Of a DNA stretch of 64,000 nucleotides, positions 27,288 to 35,285 are shown in pieces. The stretch covers positions 1-64,000 of the forward strand of contig NZ_JBHRSZ010000002.1 in NCBI RefSeq assembly GCF_042646085.1, in the 5' to 3' direction. The number at the start of each line of letters is the position of its first letter. The first letter of the stretch is position 1. Source of the stretch: Litoribrevibacter euphylliae (GTDB lineage Bacteria; Pseudomonadota; Gammaproteobacteria; Pseudomonadales; Litoribrevibacteraceae). The notes under the pieces are model-generated. The model worked only from the letters and a program-made list of their open reading frames with translations. It searched no databases and had not been told where the DNA came from. The translations under genes were made by a program, and so were the position numbers.

Positions 27288-28007
27288 TTAACCCGCATAC
27301 GCACTCAATGCTACAGCGTTATTAGCACTTCGCTCAAACGGATCAACCATGCCTCCTTCTTTGAAGGTTAATCCTTCAGCAGACACTTTTTGAGCTTGCT
27401 TAGACGAGCTCAACAACCATTCGCCGGCCATCTGCTCACTCATACCACTGTCAATCTTCTGAGCCCACTCTTGAGTCAGTCGGTATAACTCTTTGAACAT
27501 GTAAAAGTTCTGAGTTTGAACCAGCCCTTGCTGAAGATCTCTATCCTCTTTAAACAGCTGCTCAATCTTTTCTTTATCAGGATGATCGTTCTTAACGTAA
27601 ACATTACCTTCATAATCAAAGGCCAGATCTATTTCCTGGGACGTATCAATGCCTGCTTTTGCAAACGCATTGGCAAGTTTCTCTTCGTACTCGGCTACAT
27701 CATCCGCATTAAATAGCTCGATCGACGGAAGTCCGTTCAGTGTATTGCTAGTCGTTTCCTCTTCCTCTTGAGGAGCAACAACGGTTGAATACACTCGCGT
27801 CATATCTTCATATTTGGCAACCGCACGCGCTTGAGCTGATGTTTGGTCAGTTGCATTGGCAGATAAAGACACTTTGTCTTCTGCAACTTGGGCAGCAGTA
27901 TTAACGTGTTCCTGCTGACCTGTTGCTCCCTGATTTTGCCCCGTTTGAGTAACGCTGTTTACTTGCGAAGCTTGCTGAGATGTCTGAACTCCATTCTGAA
28001 TCTGCAT
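27288..28007 (-). CDS. hypothetical protein, 239 aa, Gln-rich N-terminus
   Basis: No signal peptide or membrane span. The first 60 residues are low-complexity Gln/Ser/Thr/Asn, followed by DKVSLSANATD, a phrase common in flagellar or motility-associated small proteins, then a helical acidic region (ADDVAEYEEKLANAFAKAGI) and a conserved-looking C-terminal helix bundle (FYMFKELYRLTQEWAQKI). ATG 28007 has GAGGGTGCC upstream and is chosen over 28067. Family not recognised. It stands alone between the polyamine operon and its regulator. Confidence 0.55.
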   Translation of the reverse strand: MQIQNGVQTSQQASQVNSVTQTGQNQGATGQQEHVNTAAQVAEDKVSLSANATDQTSAQARAVAKYEDMTRVYSTVVAPQEEEETTSNTLNGLPSIELFNADDVAEYEEKLANAFAKAGIDTSQEIDLAFDYEGNVYVKNDHPDKEKIEQLFKEDRDLQQGLVQTQNFYMFKELYRLTQEWAQKIDSGMSEQMAGEWLLSSSKQAQKVSAEGLTFKEGGMVDPFERSANNAVALSAYAG

Positions 28008-28228
28008 GGCACCCTCGATATGGTTAATATGGTTATTGGATACGTAAGTTTTAAAGGATGTAAGCAATAAGCAAACAAGGCACCAAAACCGAAAAAACCT
28101 AATCGTTTTAGTATGGTACGGAAGATTTGAATGCTAAAAACAGAAGATAACGGAAAGGAATCGGAGGGATATTGCCACCCTGAAAGCGGCAACTAAATAT
28201 CTGAATTCAGGTGTTAATTCTAAACAAG

Positions 28229-28267
28229 AAGAACAAAAACCGATGGCGACCACCCGCCATCGGCTTT
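28229..28267 (-). terminator. bidirectional hairpin terminator
   Basis: CCGATGGCG pairs with CGCCATCGG around a short loop, with T runs on both sides (CTTTTAC on plus; GGTTTTTGTTC on minus). On the minus strand it lies 3 bp or so behind a 30-codon frame, which it would terminate. Confidence 0.7.
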
Positions 28268-28270
28268 TAC

Positions 28271-28363
28271 TTAAGAAGCACAATTACAAATCTGATCTCC
28301 GTAGTAATCATTACTGTAATTGCACTCTTTTTGTTGATTTGATGTTTGAGAATCCTGGGGCAT
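28271..28363 (-). CDS. candidate 30-residue Cys-containing peptide
   Basis: A short frame with proper signals: GAGG 9 bp before ATG 28363 and a strong hairpin terminator just after the stop. The peptide is polar, Gln/Asn/Ser/Tyr-rich and hydrophilic (SNDYYGDQ), with three cysteines, ending CNCAS. It has no signal peptide. I know no family for it; a RiPP-like precursor, a metal-binding peptide or a leader peptide are all possible. It lies upstream of the Gln-rich hypothetical gene on the same strand and beside the PuuR-like regulator. Whether it is translated is unproven. Confidence 0.4.
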   Translation of the reverse strand: MPQDSQTSNQQKECNYSNDYYGDQICNCAS

Positions 28364-28582
28364 CGCTGGCTACCTCAATTAGTACATAGGGTTTACAAGA
28401 GCTTGTTAAGAGCCTTTTTTAAGAGCTATCGCTTTCTTAAAAAACAAGACTAAATGACACCATCTAAAGAATAAAATTAATTATCATTCTTTACTTTATA
28501 GTAAAAAGCTATGACAAAAAGGACGTTGTACAAACGCCCTTCTATTCACATCGAACGGTTTGAAGGGTTGCAGGCTGTCTGC

Positions 28583-29131
28583 TTAGAAATTCGCGGGTGT
28601 GGTCACAGAGACCAGACGACATTCCTCATCGAACGGGTTGTCAAATTTGTGCGGGCGAGATGACTCAAAATAATAGCCCTGACCGGGTTCTAGAACGTAG
28701 GTTTCACCATCCACCGTCAGCTCAACCTTGCCGCTGATGATGTATCCAGCTTCTTCACCTTCATGAGTGTATGGGTCGTCCCCGGTATTAGCGCCTGGTG
28801 GGATACATTCAACCAGCACCGTCATTGCACGGTTAGGAAAGCTCTTCCCGATCAATTTCCAATCCATTTTATCCACCGATGAATCCAGAAACTCATCTTG
28901 GGTGTAGACCACGGGAATATCGGTTTTGGAGGCTTCTTCAGAATCGAAGAATTCTAATAAAGAAATAGGAATACCTGACAGTACCTTTTTAAGAGAACTC
29001 ACACTGGGGCTGACGCTGTTTTTCTCAATCATGGAAATGGTTGAATTAGTCACACCGGCACGCTTGGCCAGCTCACGTTGCGACAAGCCTGCTTTGGCTC
29101 GAACTTCTCTTAAACGGCTACCTACATCCAA
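28583..29131 (-). CDS. puuR: XRE-family regulator with cupin domain (PuuR-like)
   Basis: 182 aa. A helix-turn-helix at residues 5-60 (LREVRAKAGLSQRELAKRAGVTNSTISMIEKN) and a C-terminal cupin_2 barrel at 110-180 (GEEAGYIISGKVELTVDGE, PGQGYYFESSRPHKF), the arrangement of PuuR. PuuR represses putrescine-use genes and is released by putrescine. The gene is divergent from the puuB-like oxidase, and the shared intergenic region carries a palindromic TTTGTACGATATTTTG site also found before gabD/puuD, which supports control of both units. Confidence 0.88.
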   Translation of the reverse strand: MDVGSRLREVRAKAGLSQRELAKRAGVTNSTISMIEKNSVSPSVSSLKKVLSGIPISLLEFFDSEEASKTDIPVVYTQDEFLDSSVDKMDWKLIGKSFPNRAMTVLVECIPPGANTGDDPYTHEGEEAGYIISGKVELTVDGETYVLEPGQGYYFESSRPHKFDNPFDEECRLVSVTTPANF

Positions 29132-29272
29132 TGGTGTATTCCTCTCTTCATCAATGCTAAGCGCTGCGATTGAAAGACTGCGTTTTCACGTACGGATATC
29201 ATCCACTCAATCCTAATCGCAAAATTACTTTATTTAATAGCCGCGTAGTATATCAGCTTGGCCATAGCGAGT

Positions 29273-29309
29273 AATCAAAATACAAAACGGTTTGTACGAT
29301 ATTTTGATC
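29273..29309. promoter_or_regulatory. palindromic candidate PuuR-like operator
   Basis: An imperfect dyad: AATCAAAATACAAAAC on the left mirrors TTTGTACGATATTTTG (29291-29306) and GATC on the right. The right half differs from the site at 17909 in only two positions. It lies between the regulator gene and the puuB-like gene, where autoregulation and control of puuB would both be possible. Confidence 0.5.
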
Positions 29310-29356
29310 AGCATCATCCTCTGCCTCTCTTTTTGAGACTAGACAGCAAAGTCGAA

Positions 29357-29372
29357 GTTGTAAAATATTAAA
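29357..29372. promoter_or_regulatory. second candidate PuuR-like operator
   Basis: GTTGTAAAATATTAAA matches the first 12 bp of TTTGTAAAATATTTTG except at one base. It lies about 90 bp before the puuB-like start, nearer to its likely promoter. Confidence 0.35.
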
Positions 29373-29460
29373 AACAGTTTGATTAATATATAAAACAAAC
29401 TTATGGTTAGAACTATCAATAAAATTACGAAAAACACCTTACTTTGTTCGTAGGTCAGTT

Positions 29461-30756
29461 ATGCTCAACCCTAAAACGCACAGCACCGAACATCCAGACT
29501 CTTATTACTTTGCCAGTGCCAAGTACCCTAACCGCTATCCACAACTGACAGAACACATTAAAACCGATGTCTGCGTCATTGGTGGTGGCTTTAGTGGTGT
29601 TAACACGGCACTGGAGTTAGCCGAACGAGGCTACAAAGTTGCGCTGATCGAAGCCTATCGCATTGGTTGGGGTGCTTCCGGGAGAAATGGTGGGCAACTG
29701 ATTCGCGGCATTGGGCATGGTCTTGATCAATTCAAAAACAGTATCGGCCAGGAAGGCATCGACGCCATTAATCAGATGGGTTTTGAAGCCGTAGAAATCG
29801 CTAAAGCGCGAGTCAAAAAGTACGACATTCAGTGCGATCTAAAAATGGGTTACTGCGATCTGGCCAACAAACCAGCCCATCTTAAAGATTTTAAAGAAGA
29901 CAAAGCCTGGTTAGATGAAATCAACTACCCCTACGAAACACGCTTGTTATCCAAAGACGAAATGCACGAGGTGGTCGGTTCAGACAACTACATCGGCGGC
30001 TTAATTGATATGGGCAGCGGTCATGTTCATCCATTAAATCTCGTCACGGGTGAAGCCGATGCGGCCTTAAAATTAGGCGTTCAAATCTTTGAACAGTCGC
30101 CAGTCACGGAAGTCATCAAGGGCTTCCCGAACGTAGTTAAAACAGAATCCGGCCAAATCACTGCCGATCTTCTAGTAATCTGTGGTAACGCCTATGTGGC
30201 AGGTCTGGATAATACTCTGGAAGGCCAAGTGTTACCGGCGGGCAGTTATGTGCTGGCAACGGAACCCTTGTCTGAAGAAATGTGGCGCAAAGTCCTTCCC
30301 CAAGACATGGCGGTTTGTGATCAACGCGTCGATCTGGACTACTACCGTTTGAGTGCCGATAAACGACTCTTATTCGGAGGGCTTTGCACTTACTCCGGCC
30401 GCGATCCAAAATCCATTCAAAGCAAGCTTGGCCCGCACATCACTAAAGTCTTTCCGTATCTGGAAGGCATCAAAATTGATTATGAATGGGGTGGCATGAT
30501 TGGCATCGGCGCCAACCGTTTACCACAAATTGGCCGCCTGGCCCCAAACGTTTACTACGCGCAGGCGTATTCCGGTCATGGAGTGAATGCCACGCACATG
30601 GCAGCCAAGCTGATTGCCGAAAGCATTCATCAGGAAAGCAATCGTATTGAAGTGTTCGAGAAGGTGAAGCATATGCGCTTCCCCGGTGGCCGACGATTCC
30701 GCTCGCCAATGTTGGCGATGGGGATGCTGTATCACCGAATGATGGATCTGTTTTAA
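29461..30756 (+). CDS. puuB: gamma-glutamylputrescine oxidase-like FAD-dependent oxidoreductase
   Basis: 431 aa flavoprotein of the DAO family that oxidises the free amine of gamma-glutamylputrescine to an aldehyde, giving the substrate of the aldehyde dehydrogenase at 16355. The FAD-binding fold is visible at residues 30-75 (VCVIGGGFSGVNTALELAER, then GASGRNGGQL), with a second flavin contact GGMIGIGANRLPQIGRLAPN and YSGHGVNATHMAAKL near the C-terminus. It is divergent from the PuuR-like gene. A GATGGATC/GATCCATC hairpin (30741-30764) spans its stop codon and may serve as terminator. Confidence 0.9.
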   Translation: MLNPKTHSTEHPDSYYFASAKYPNRYPQLTEHIKTDVCVIGGGFSGVNTALELAERGYKVALIEAYRIGWGASGRNGGQLIRGIGHGLDQFKNSIGQEGIDAINQMGFEAVEIAKARVKKYDIQCDLKMGYCDLANKPAHLKDFKEDKAWLDEINYPYETRLLSKDEMHEVVGSDNYIGGLIDMGSGHVHPLNLVTGEADAALKLGVQIFEQSPVTEVIKGFPNVVKTESGQITADLLVICGNAYVAGLDNTLEGQVLPAGSYVLATEPLSEEMWRKVLPQDMAVCDQRVDLDYYRLSADKRLLFGGLCTYSGRDPKSIQSKLGPHITKVFPYLEGIKIDYEWGGMIGIGANRLPQIGRLAPNVYYAQAYSGHGVNATHMAAKLIAESIHQESNRIEVFEKVKHMRFPGGRRFRSPMLAMGMLYHRMMDLF

Positions 30757-30804
30757 GATCCATCACTGCTCTAGGGAACCCCTTACATCTGAACCGAATG
30801 AAAA

Positions 30805-31872
30805 CTAATGCACTTGCTTAGCGTCTTGCGGTGGTAACCACTGCAAGAGATTCGTTGATGCGACTTGGTGAGCAATGTCTTCTGGCAGCGCATCAAGGAA
30901 AGGCCGGAATTTATCCATATACTTGTTCAAGTTATTAAAACGCCCTACAACATCGGACCCAATCACAAATCGGTCGGGGTACGCTTTAACAACATCCAGC
31001 CATACCTTTTTCGGCGCGCCTTTCTCATCGTACAAGTAATCCACCAACGTCCAGGACAGCAAGATGTTGAGATTTTCGTACTCGCCTAACAAGTCATTAA
31101 CCAACTCAGGCACTCCCTTGAGAGTTTGACGACGATCTATGGCGGCACTCACACCCGCGTGAGCCCAAATAAATGTAGTATCCGGGCTAGACTCCAAGGC
31201 ATCTTTCAACTCTGGTAGGAATATAAAGTCGGGCTCACGAGTGGACGTTAAATTACTGTGCAATAACACCGGTAAATCATGCTTTGCCGCTAACGCATAG
31301 ACTCTTAATAATGCCGTATGATTCGCTAATGGTTTCTCGCCGTCAGTCAAAGAGGTTAACTCATCATGACGGGTAAACACCTCACCTATCCCTTTCCAAA
31401 AACCAGGATCACGCTTCAACAAACGTTCGATGTGCTCCACCGCATTAAGATCAGTCGGGTTAAACCCGGTGATGAACGGATAAAATCGCTTTTGATCTTT
31501 CTCAGAAACAGACTTCACCGCATCATAGACCAACATATCGGTGGCGGAATACCAATAGACAGATGCATCATCACTGGCGTAGAAACGAGGTCGCTTAGGT
31601 TCATTGCCTGCCCACTTTTTGGTTACTGCAAACCCGGTTAACAACGCACTCCCTATGTTTGCCTCATCCATATTCTTCAATAATAAAGCCATTCCATCGC
31701 TCCGCTGCTGAGGGTCGAAGTAATGAAGCTCTGCATCCAAAAACTGATAGTCACGCGCTTGAGCAGGCTCCCATAACAGCGTCACAGACAATAAGCCTGC
31801 AACCACACTGGCAGCCAACGACTTACAAAGAAAATACTTAGACGAAAAGAACTTACTCACAACACCTTCCAT
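30805..31872 (-). CDS. exported amidohydrolase-family protein, copy A
   Basis: 355 aa with a cleavable signal peptide (AASVVAGLLSVTLLWEPAQA then RDYQFLDAELHYFD). It has the TIM-barrel amidohydrolase_2 pattern: ExH near the N-terminus (DAELHYFDP), GIGEVFTRHD, VLLHSN, FIWAHAG and FVIGSDVVG with the late aspartate. The substrate is unknown and no pathway context is visible. It is a close paralogue of the next gene (identical blocks such as FYPFITGFNPTDLNAV), so it arose by tandem duplication. Both face away from puuB. Confidence 0.8.
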   Translation of the reverse strand: MEGVVSKFFSSKYFLCKSLAASVVAGLLSVTLLWEPAQARDYQFLDAELHYFDPQQRSDGMALLLKNMDEANIGSALLTGFAVTKKWAGNEPKRPRFYASDDASVYWYSATDMLVYDAVKSVSEKDQKRFYPFITGFNPTDLNAVEHIERLLKRDPGFWKGIGEVFTRHDELTSLTDGEKPLANHTALLRVYALAAKHDLPVLLHSNLTSTREPDFIFLPELKDALESSPDTTFIWAHAGVSAAIDRRQTLKGVPELVNDLLGEYENLNILLSWTLVDYLYDEKGAPKKVWLDVVKAYPDRFVIGSDVVGRFNNLNKYMDKFRPFLDALPEDIAHQVASTNLLQWLPPQDAKQVH

Positions 31873-31948
31873 GTTAACCCTCTATGAATAACTTACTGCA
31901 CTGCTCTTGCAGAAAGGTACTTTGCTCTAACAGCACACCAATGAAATG

Positions 31949-33016
31949 CTACTTTGTGACAGGCAACCACTGTAAAAAGTTCGTCGACGCTACTTGATGA
32001 GCAACGTCTTCTGGCAACGCATCAAGGAAAGGCCTGAATTTATCCATATAGGCTTTCAGTAAGCTAAACCCACCAACCACATCGGAACCAATCGCAAATC
32101 GATCCGGGTATGCTTTCACTACGTCAAGCCATGCGTCATTAGGCGCACCCTCTTCATCATAAAGCTGATCCACCACCGTCCAGGACAGCAGGATATTAAG
32201 ATTCTTATGCTCACCCAACAACTTAGTCACTAGCTCAGGAAGACCTTCCACTTTTTGGCGTAAATCAATGGCGCTGCTCATACCCGCGTGAGCCCAGATA
32301 AAGGTCGTATCGGGATTCGAGCGCAACGACAATGTTAACTCAGGTAAATAAATAAACTCTTTCACATAAGGCGAAGTGATGTTGCTGTGCAGCAACACTG
32401 GTAAATCGTATTGAGCGGCCAATTTATACACCCTCATCAATGCTGGGTGATGAGCTATCGGACGCTCCCCTTCAATCATGGCCGACAACAAATCATGGCG
32501 GGTAAAGACCTCACCGATTCCTTTCCAGAAACCAGGGTCTCGTTTCAATAAACGTTCGATGTGATCTACGGCGTTTAAATCCGTCGGATTAAACCCGGTA
32601 ATAAATGGGTAAAAGCGAGATTGTTCGCTCTCAGGTAACGACTTTACGGCATCATAAACCAGCATATCGGTAGCGGAATACCAATACACTGGCGAGTCGT
32701 CTGAACCGTAAGCCAAAGGCCGACGAGGTGAAGAGGAAGCCCACTTCTTGGTCACAGCAAAGCCGGTGATCATGGCTTTTTCAATGCTCGCTTTTTCCAT
32801 ATTCTCCAGCAGAAAATCCATGCCATCGGTCGCTTGCTTGGCGTCCTGGTAATGAATCTCGGCATCAAAGAATTGATAGTCTCGCGCCTGAGCTTTCTCA
32901 CTTAACAAAGGCATAGCTAATAAAGATGCAGCCAATAGACCACCAACTAAGTTAAGACTCAGAGAGTTGCGAAAACCATACTTAAAAGAAAATGACTTAC
33001 TCACGAAACATTCCAT
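31949..33016 (-). CDS. exported amidohydrolase-family protein, copy B
   Basis: 355 aa, the same length and the same block order as copy A: signal peptide ending EKAQA, DAEIHYQD, GIGEVFTRHD, VLLHSN, FIWAHAGMSSAID and FAIGSDVVGG. The copies diverge most in the N-terminal membrane signal and around residues 170-230 (for example SAMIEGERPIAHHPAL versus SLTDGEKPLANHTAL), which may mark different substrates. It lies 76 bp upstream of copy A on the same strand, probably one transcription unit. The function is not known. Confidence 0.8.
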   Translation of the reverse strand: MECFVSKSFSFKYGFRNSLSLNLVGGLLAASLLAMPLLSEKAQARDYQFFDAEIHYQDAKQATDGMDFLLENMEKASIEKAMITGFAVTKKWASSSPRRPLAYGSDDSPVYWYSATDMLVYDAVKSLPESEQSRFYPFITGFNPTDLNAVDHIERLLKRDPGFWKGIGEVFTRHDLLSAMIEGERPIAHHPALMRVYKLAAQYDLPVLLHSNITSPYVKEFIYLPELTLSLRSNPDTTFIWAHAGMSSAIDLRQKVEGLPELVTKLLGEHKNLNILLSWTVVDQLYDEEGAPNDAWLDVVKAYPDRFAIGSDVVGGFSLLKAYMDKFRPFLDALPEDVAHQVASTNFLQWLPVTK

Positions 33017-33111
33017 GTAGATTCTTAAAAAGAACTTACTCTACTGAGCCTACAGAGATTTGTCACTGTCAGGGGGCCATTCTCCGGGTTTTGGCGTTCA
33101 CGCTTTACAGG

Positions 33112-33171
33112 TTAAGCCCTCGAATATTTAGTCCTCGAACGTTTAACCCTCGAACACTTAATTTTCGCTTA
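33112..33171. repeat. 15-bp tandem repeat at the end of the SnoaL-like gene
   Basis: Units TTAAGCCCTCGAATA, TTTAGTCCTCGAACG, TTTAACCCTCGAACA and a decayed fourth that overlaps the stop codon of the minus-strand gene ending at 33158. Confidence 0.75.
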
Positions 33172-33592
33172 ATACTGAAATCCGAGCTGAATCCGTACTG
33201 GGGAAATCAGGGTCCACATAGATAAACATGCGGTTAATCAAGCCACCCGAGAATTCAAACACACTGCAAAAGCGCCCTTGAGATACCTTGCCATCCGGCC
33301 ATACGGTTCCGTCAGCCATCACCCCGGATTCCTGCCCTTCCACCACCAACATATTCCCAGCTTCGATAAAATTGAAGTTGGCAATGTCATGTTGAATCTG
33401 ACTCAACGACGACCCTATTCGTTCACCGAAACGAATCAAACTCTGCTTCCCTTGATGAGTGCCAAACTTCGGAAAAAAGAAACGAACATCCTCTGAAAAC
33501 AACGCCAAGTAACTCTCATCACCTGCATCAATTTTTTCAAAATATTCAATCGCACGTTGAACATTGGGGCTTAGCTTTTCTTGTTCCATCAT
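33158..33592 (-). CDS. SnoaL/NTF2-like protein
   Basis: 144 aa with the NTF2-like cone fold pattern: an N-terminal helix (VQRAIEYFEKIDAGDESYLALFSEDVRFFFP), a middle block (GERIGSSLSQIQHDIANFNFIEAGNMLVVEGQESG) and C-terminal strands (GRFCSVFEFSGGLINRMFIYVDP). Such proteins are ketosteroid isomerase-like enzymes or small-ligand binders; no specific role can be given. ATG 33592 has AAGGAGAG 6 bp upstream; the frame remains open further up but has no such signal there and would run into the manC region. Confidence 0.75.
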   Translation of the reverse strand: MMEQEKLSPNVQRAIEYFEKIDAGDESYLALFSEDVRFFFPKFGTHQGKQSLIRFGERIGSSLSQIQHDIANFNFIEAGNMLVVEGQESGVMADGTVWPDGKVSQGRFCSVFEFSGGLINRMFIYVDPDFPSTDSARISVLSEN

Positions 33593-33863
33593 GGTTCTCT
33601 CCTTATTACATACAAGACAAATGCCGAACAAATACAAAGTAAATAGTATGGAGAGATCTAAAGTGCATAAGTTCCAATTTAAACTAACTAGCTGCCCTAA
33701 AGTTTGCCGTATGACCAATATCTTCCAGCCATAAGCTATTCCTTGATACCATACTGCCCTTACGCAGAAGGAATCCTTTGCAGCAAGCGCATAGAAGTTA
33801 ATATCAAGTCTTCTAAGCAGGCTCGATTCTTCAAAACACAAACACGTATATTCTGAGGTTGTT

Positions 33864-35285
33864 ATGTCTGATCTGATTCCTGTTATCCTTGCCGGTGGAT
33901 CAGGCACTCGTCTATGGCCCCTTTCTCGTAAGAGTTATCCGAAACAATTTCAGCGTTTACTCTCTGAACATTCCCTGCTTCAAACCACACTTGCCAGAGC
34001 ATCTGCACTGACACAGCAAGCGCCAATCGTGGTTTGCCATGAAGACCACAGATTCACCACCGCTGAACAACTCCGAGAAGTAAACCTGGAACACCAAGGC
34101 ATACTTTTGGAACCCGAAGGGCGTAACACTGCACCTGCCATTGCAGTCGCTGCACTTCACGCCTTGAGCTTGACCGATGACCCAACCTTACTTGTTATGC
34201 CTGCTGATCATCACATTGAGTCTATTGACGCCTTTACTGAGTCAGCGCAATTGGCCGCACACCTAGCTCAAAATGACCGTTTGGTTTGTTTAGGCGCCCG
34301 CGCCACCAAAGCGCACACCGGCTATGGCTATATTGAACTGGGAGAGCAAATTCAAGACTCGGCCTTTACCATAAACCGATTTGTTGAAAAGCCCGATCAA
34401 ACCGCCGCAGAATCCTACCTGGAGCAAAGTAACTTCCTTTGGAATTGTGGCATTTTCGTATTCAAGGCAAAGGCGTATTTAGACGCACTTAAAGAACTGG
34501 CACCAGACGTTTTAGCCTCAAGCCAGAGTGCCTATCAACAAGCACAGCATGACTTGGATTTCATTCGATTAGACCAACACGCCTTTCAGAGCAGCCCGAA
34601 TATCTCCATCGATTACGCAGTGATGGAACACACCTCCGTTCCTACCAACACGTTGAGAGGCGCAGTTGTTCAGCTGGACACAGCTTGGAGTGATATTGGT
34701 GACTGGAACGAACTCTGGCAAACCAGCGATAAAAACGAAGATGGCAATGCCCTGTTCGGTGACGTAACCGCGCAACAGACTCAAGATTCACTGATCCACG
34801 CACATCACCGCCTTGTGACCACAATCGGCGTCAAAGACCTGATCATCATCGAAACCAGCGATGCCGTTTTGATTGCTGATAAAGCCTTTACTCAACAACT
34901 CAAGACGCTGATTGAACAACTAGAAGACGATCAAAGAACCGAGCTATTGGCGCACAGCGAAGTCTCTCGCCCTTGGGGCAAATACGACGTGGTAGATCTC
35001 GGCCACGGCTATCAAGTGAAGCGCATCACCGTAAACCCACAACAACGCATCAGTATGCAACGGCATCAGCACCGTGCCGAACACTGGGTGGTGGTCTCCG
35101 GCACCGCCAAAGTCACGTTAGAAAATAAGGTCTATACGATCAACAAAAACGAATCCACCTTCATCCCGGTTGGTGCTATCCATTGCCTGGAAAACCCAAC
35201 GGACACCCCGCTTGAACTTATCGAAATTCAATCCGGGGAGTATTTGGGAGAAGATGATATTGAGCGGTTTGAGCACAAAATATAA
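33864..35285 (+). CDS. manC: mannose-1-phosphate guanylyltransferase / mannose-6-phosphate isomerase
   Basis: 473 aa bifunctional enzyme making GDP-mannose for surface polysaccharide. The N-terminal nucleotidyltransferase has PVILAGGSGTRLWPLSRKSYPKQF, and RFVEKPD near residue 175. The C-terminal type II isomerase cupin has RISMQRHQHRAEHWVVVSGTA and FIPVGAIHCLENPT. The length is normal (about 470-480). TGAGG precedes the ATG. No other polysaccharide genes are near. The stop codon lies inside the degenerate end repeat of the CRISPR array, so array and gene are directly fused. Confidence 0.95.
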   Translation: MSDLIPVILAGGSGTRLWPLSRKSYPKQFQRLLSEHSLLQTTLARASALTQQAPIVVCHEDHRFTTAEQLREVNLEHQGILLEPEGRNTAPAIAVAALHALSLTDDPTLLVMPADHHIESIDAFTESAQLAAHLAQNDRLVCLGARATKAHTGYGYIELGEQIQDSAFTINRFVEKPDQTAAESYLEQSNFLWNCGIFVFKAKAYLDALKELAPDVLASSQSAYQQAQHDLDFIRLDQHAFQSSPNISIDYAVMEHTSVPTNTLRGAVVQLDTAWSDIGDWNELWQTSDKNEDGNALFGDVTAQQTQDSLIHAHHRLVTTIGVKDLIIIETSDAVLIADKAFTQQLKTLIEQLEDDQRTELLAHSEVSRPWGKYDVVDLGHGYQVKRITVNPQQRISMQRHQHRAEHWVVVSGTAKVTLENKVYTINKNESTFIPVGAIHCLENPTDTPLELIEIQSGEYLGEDDIERFEHKI

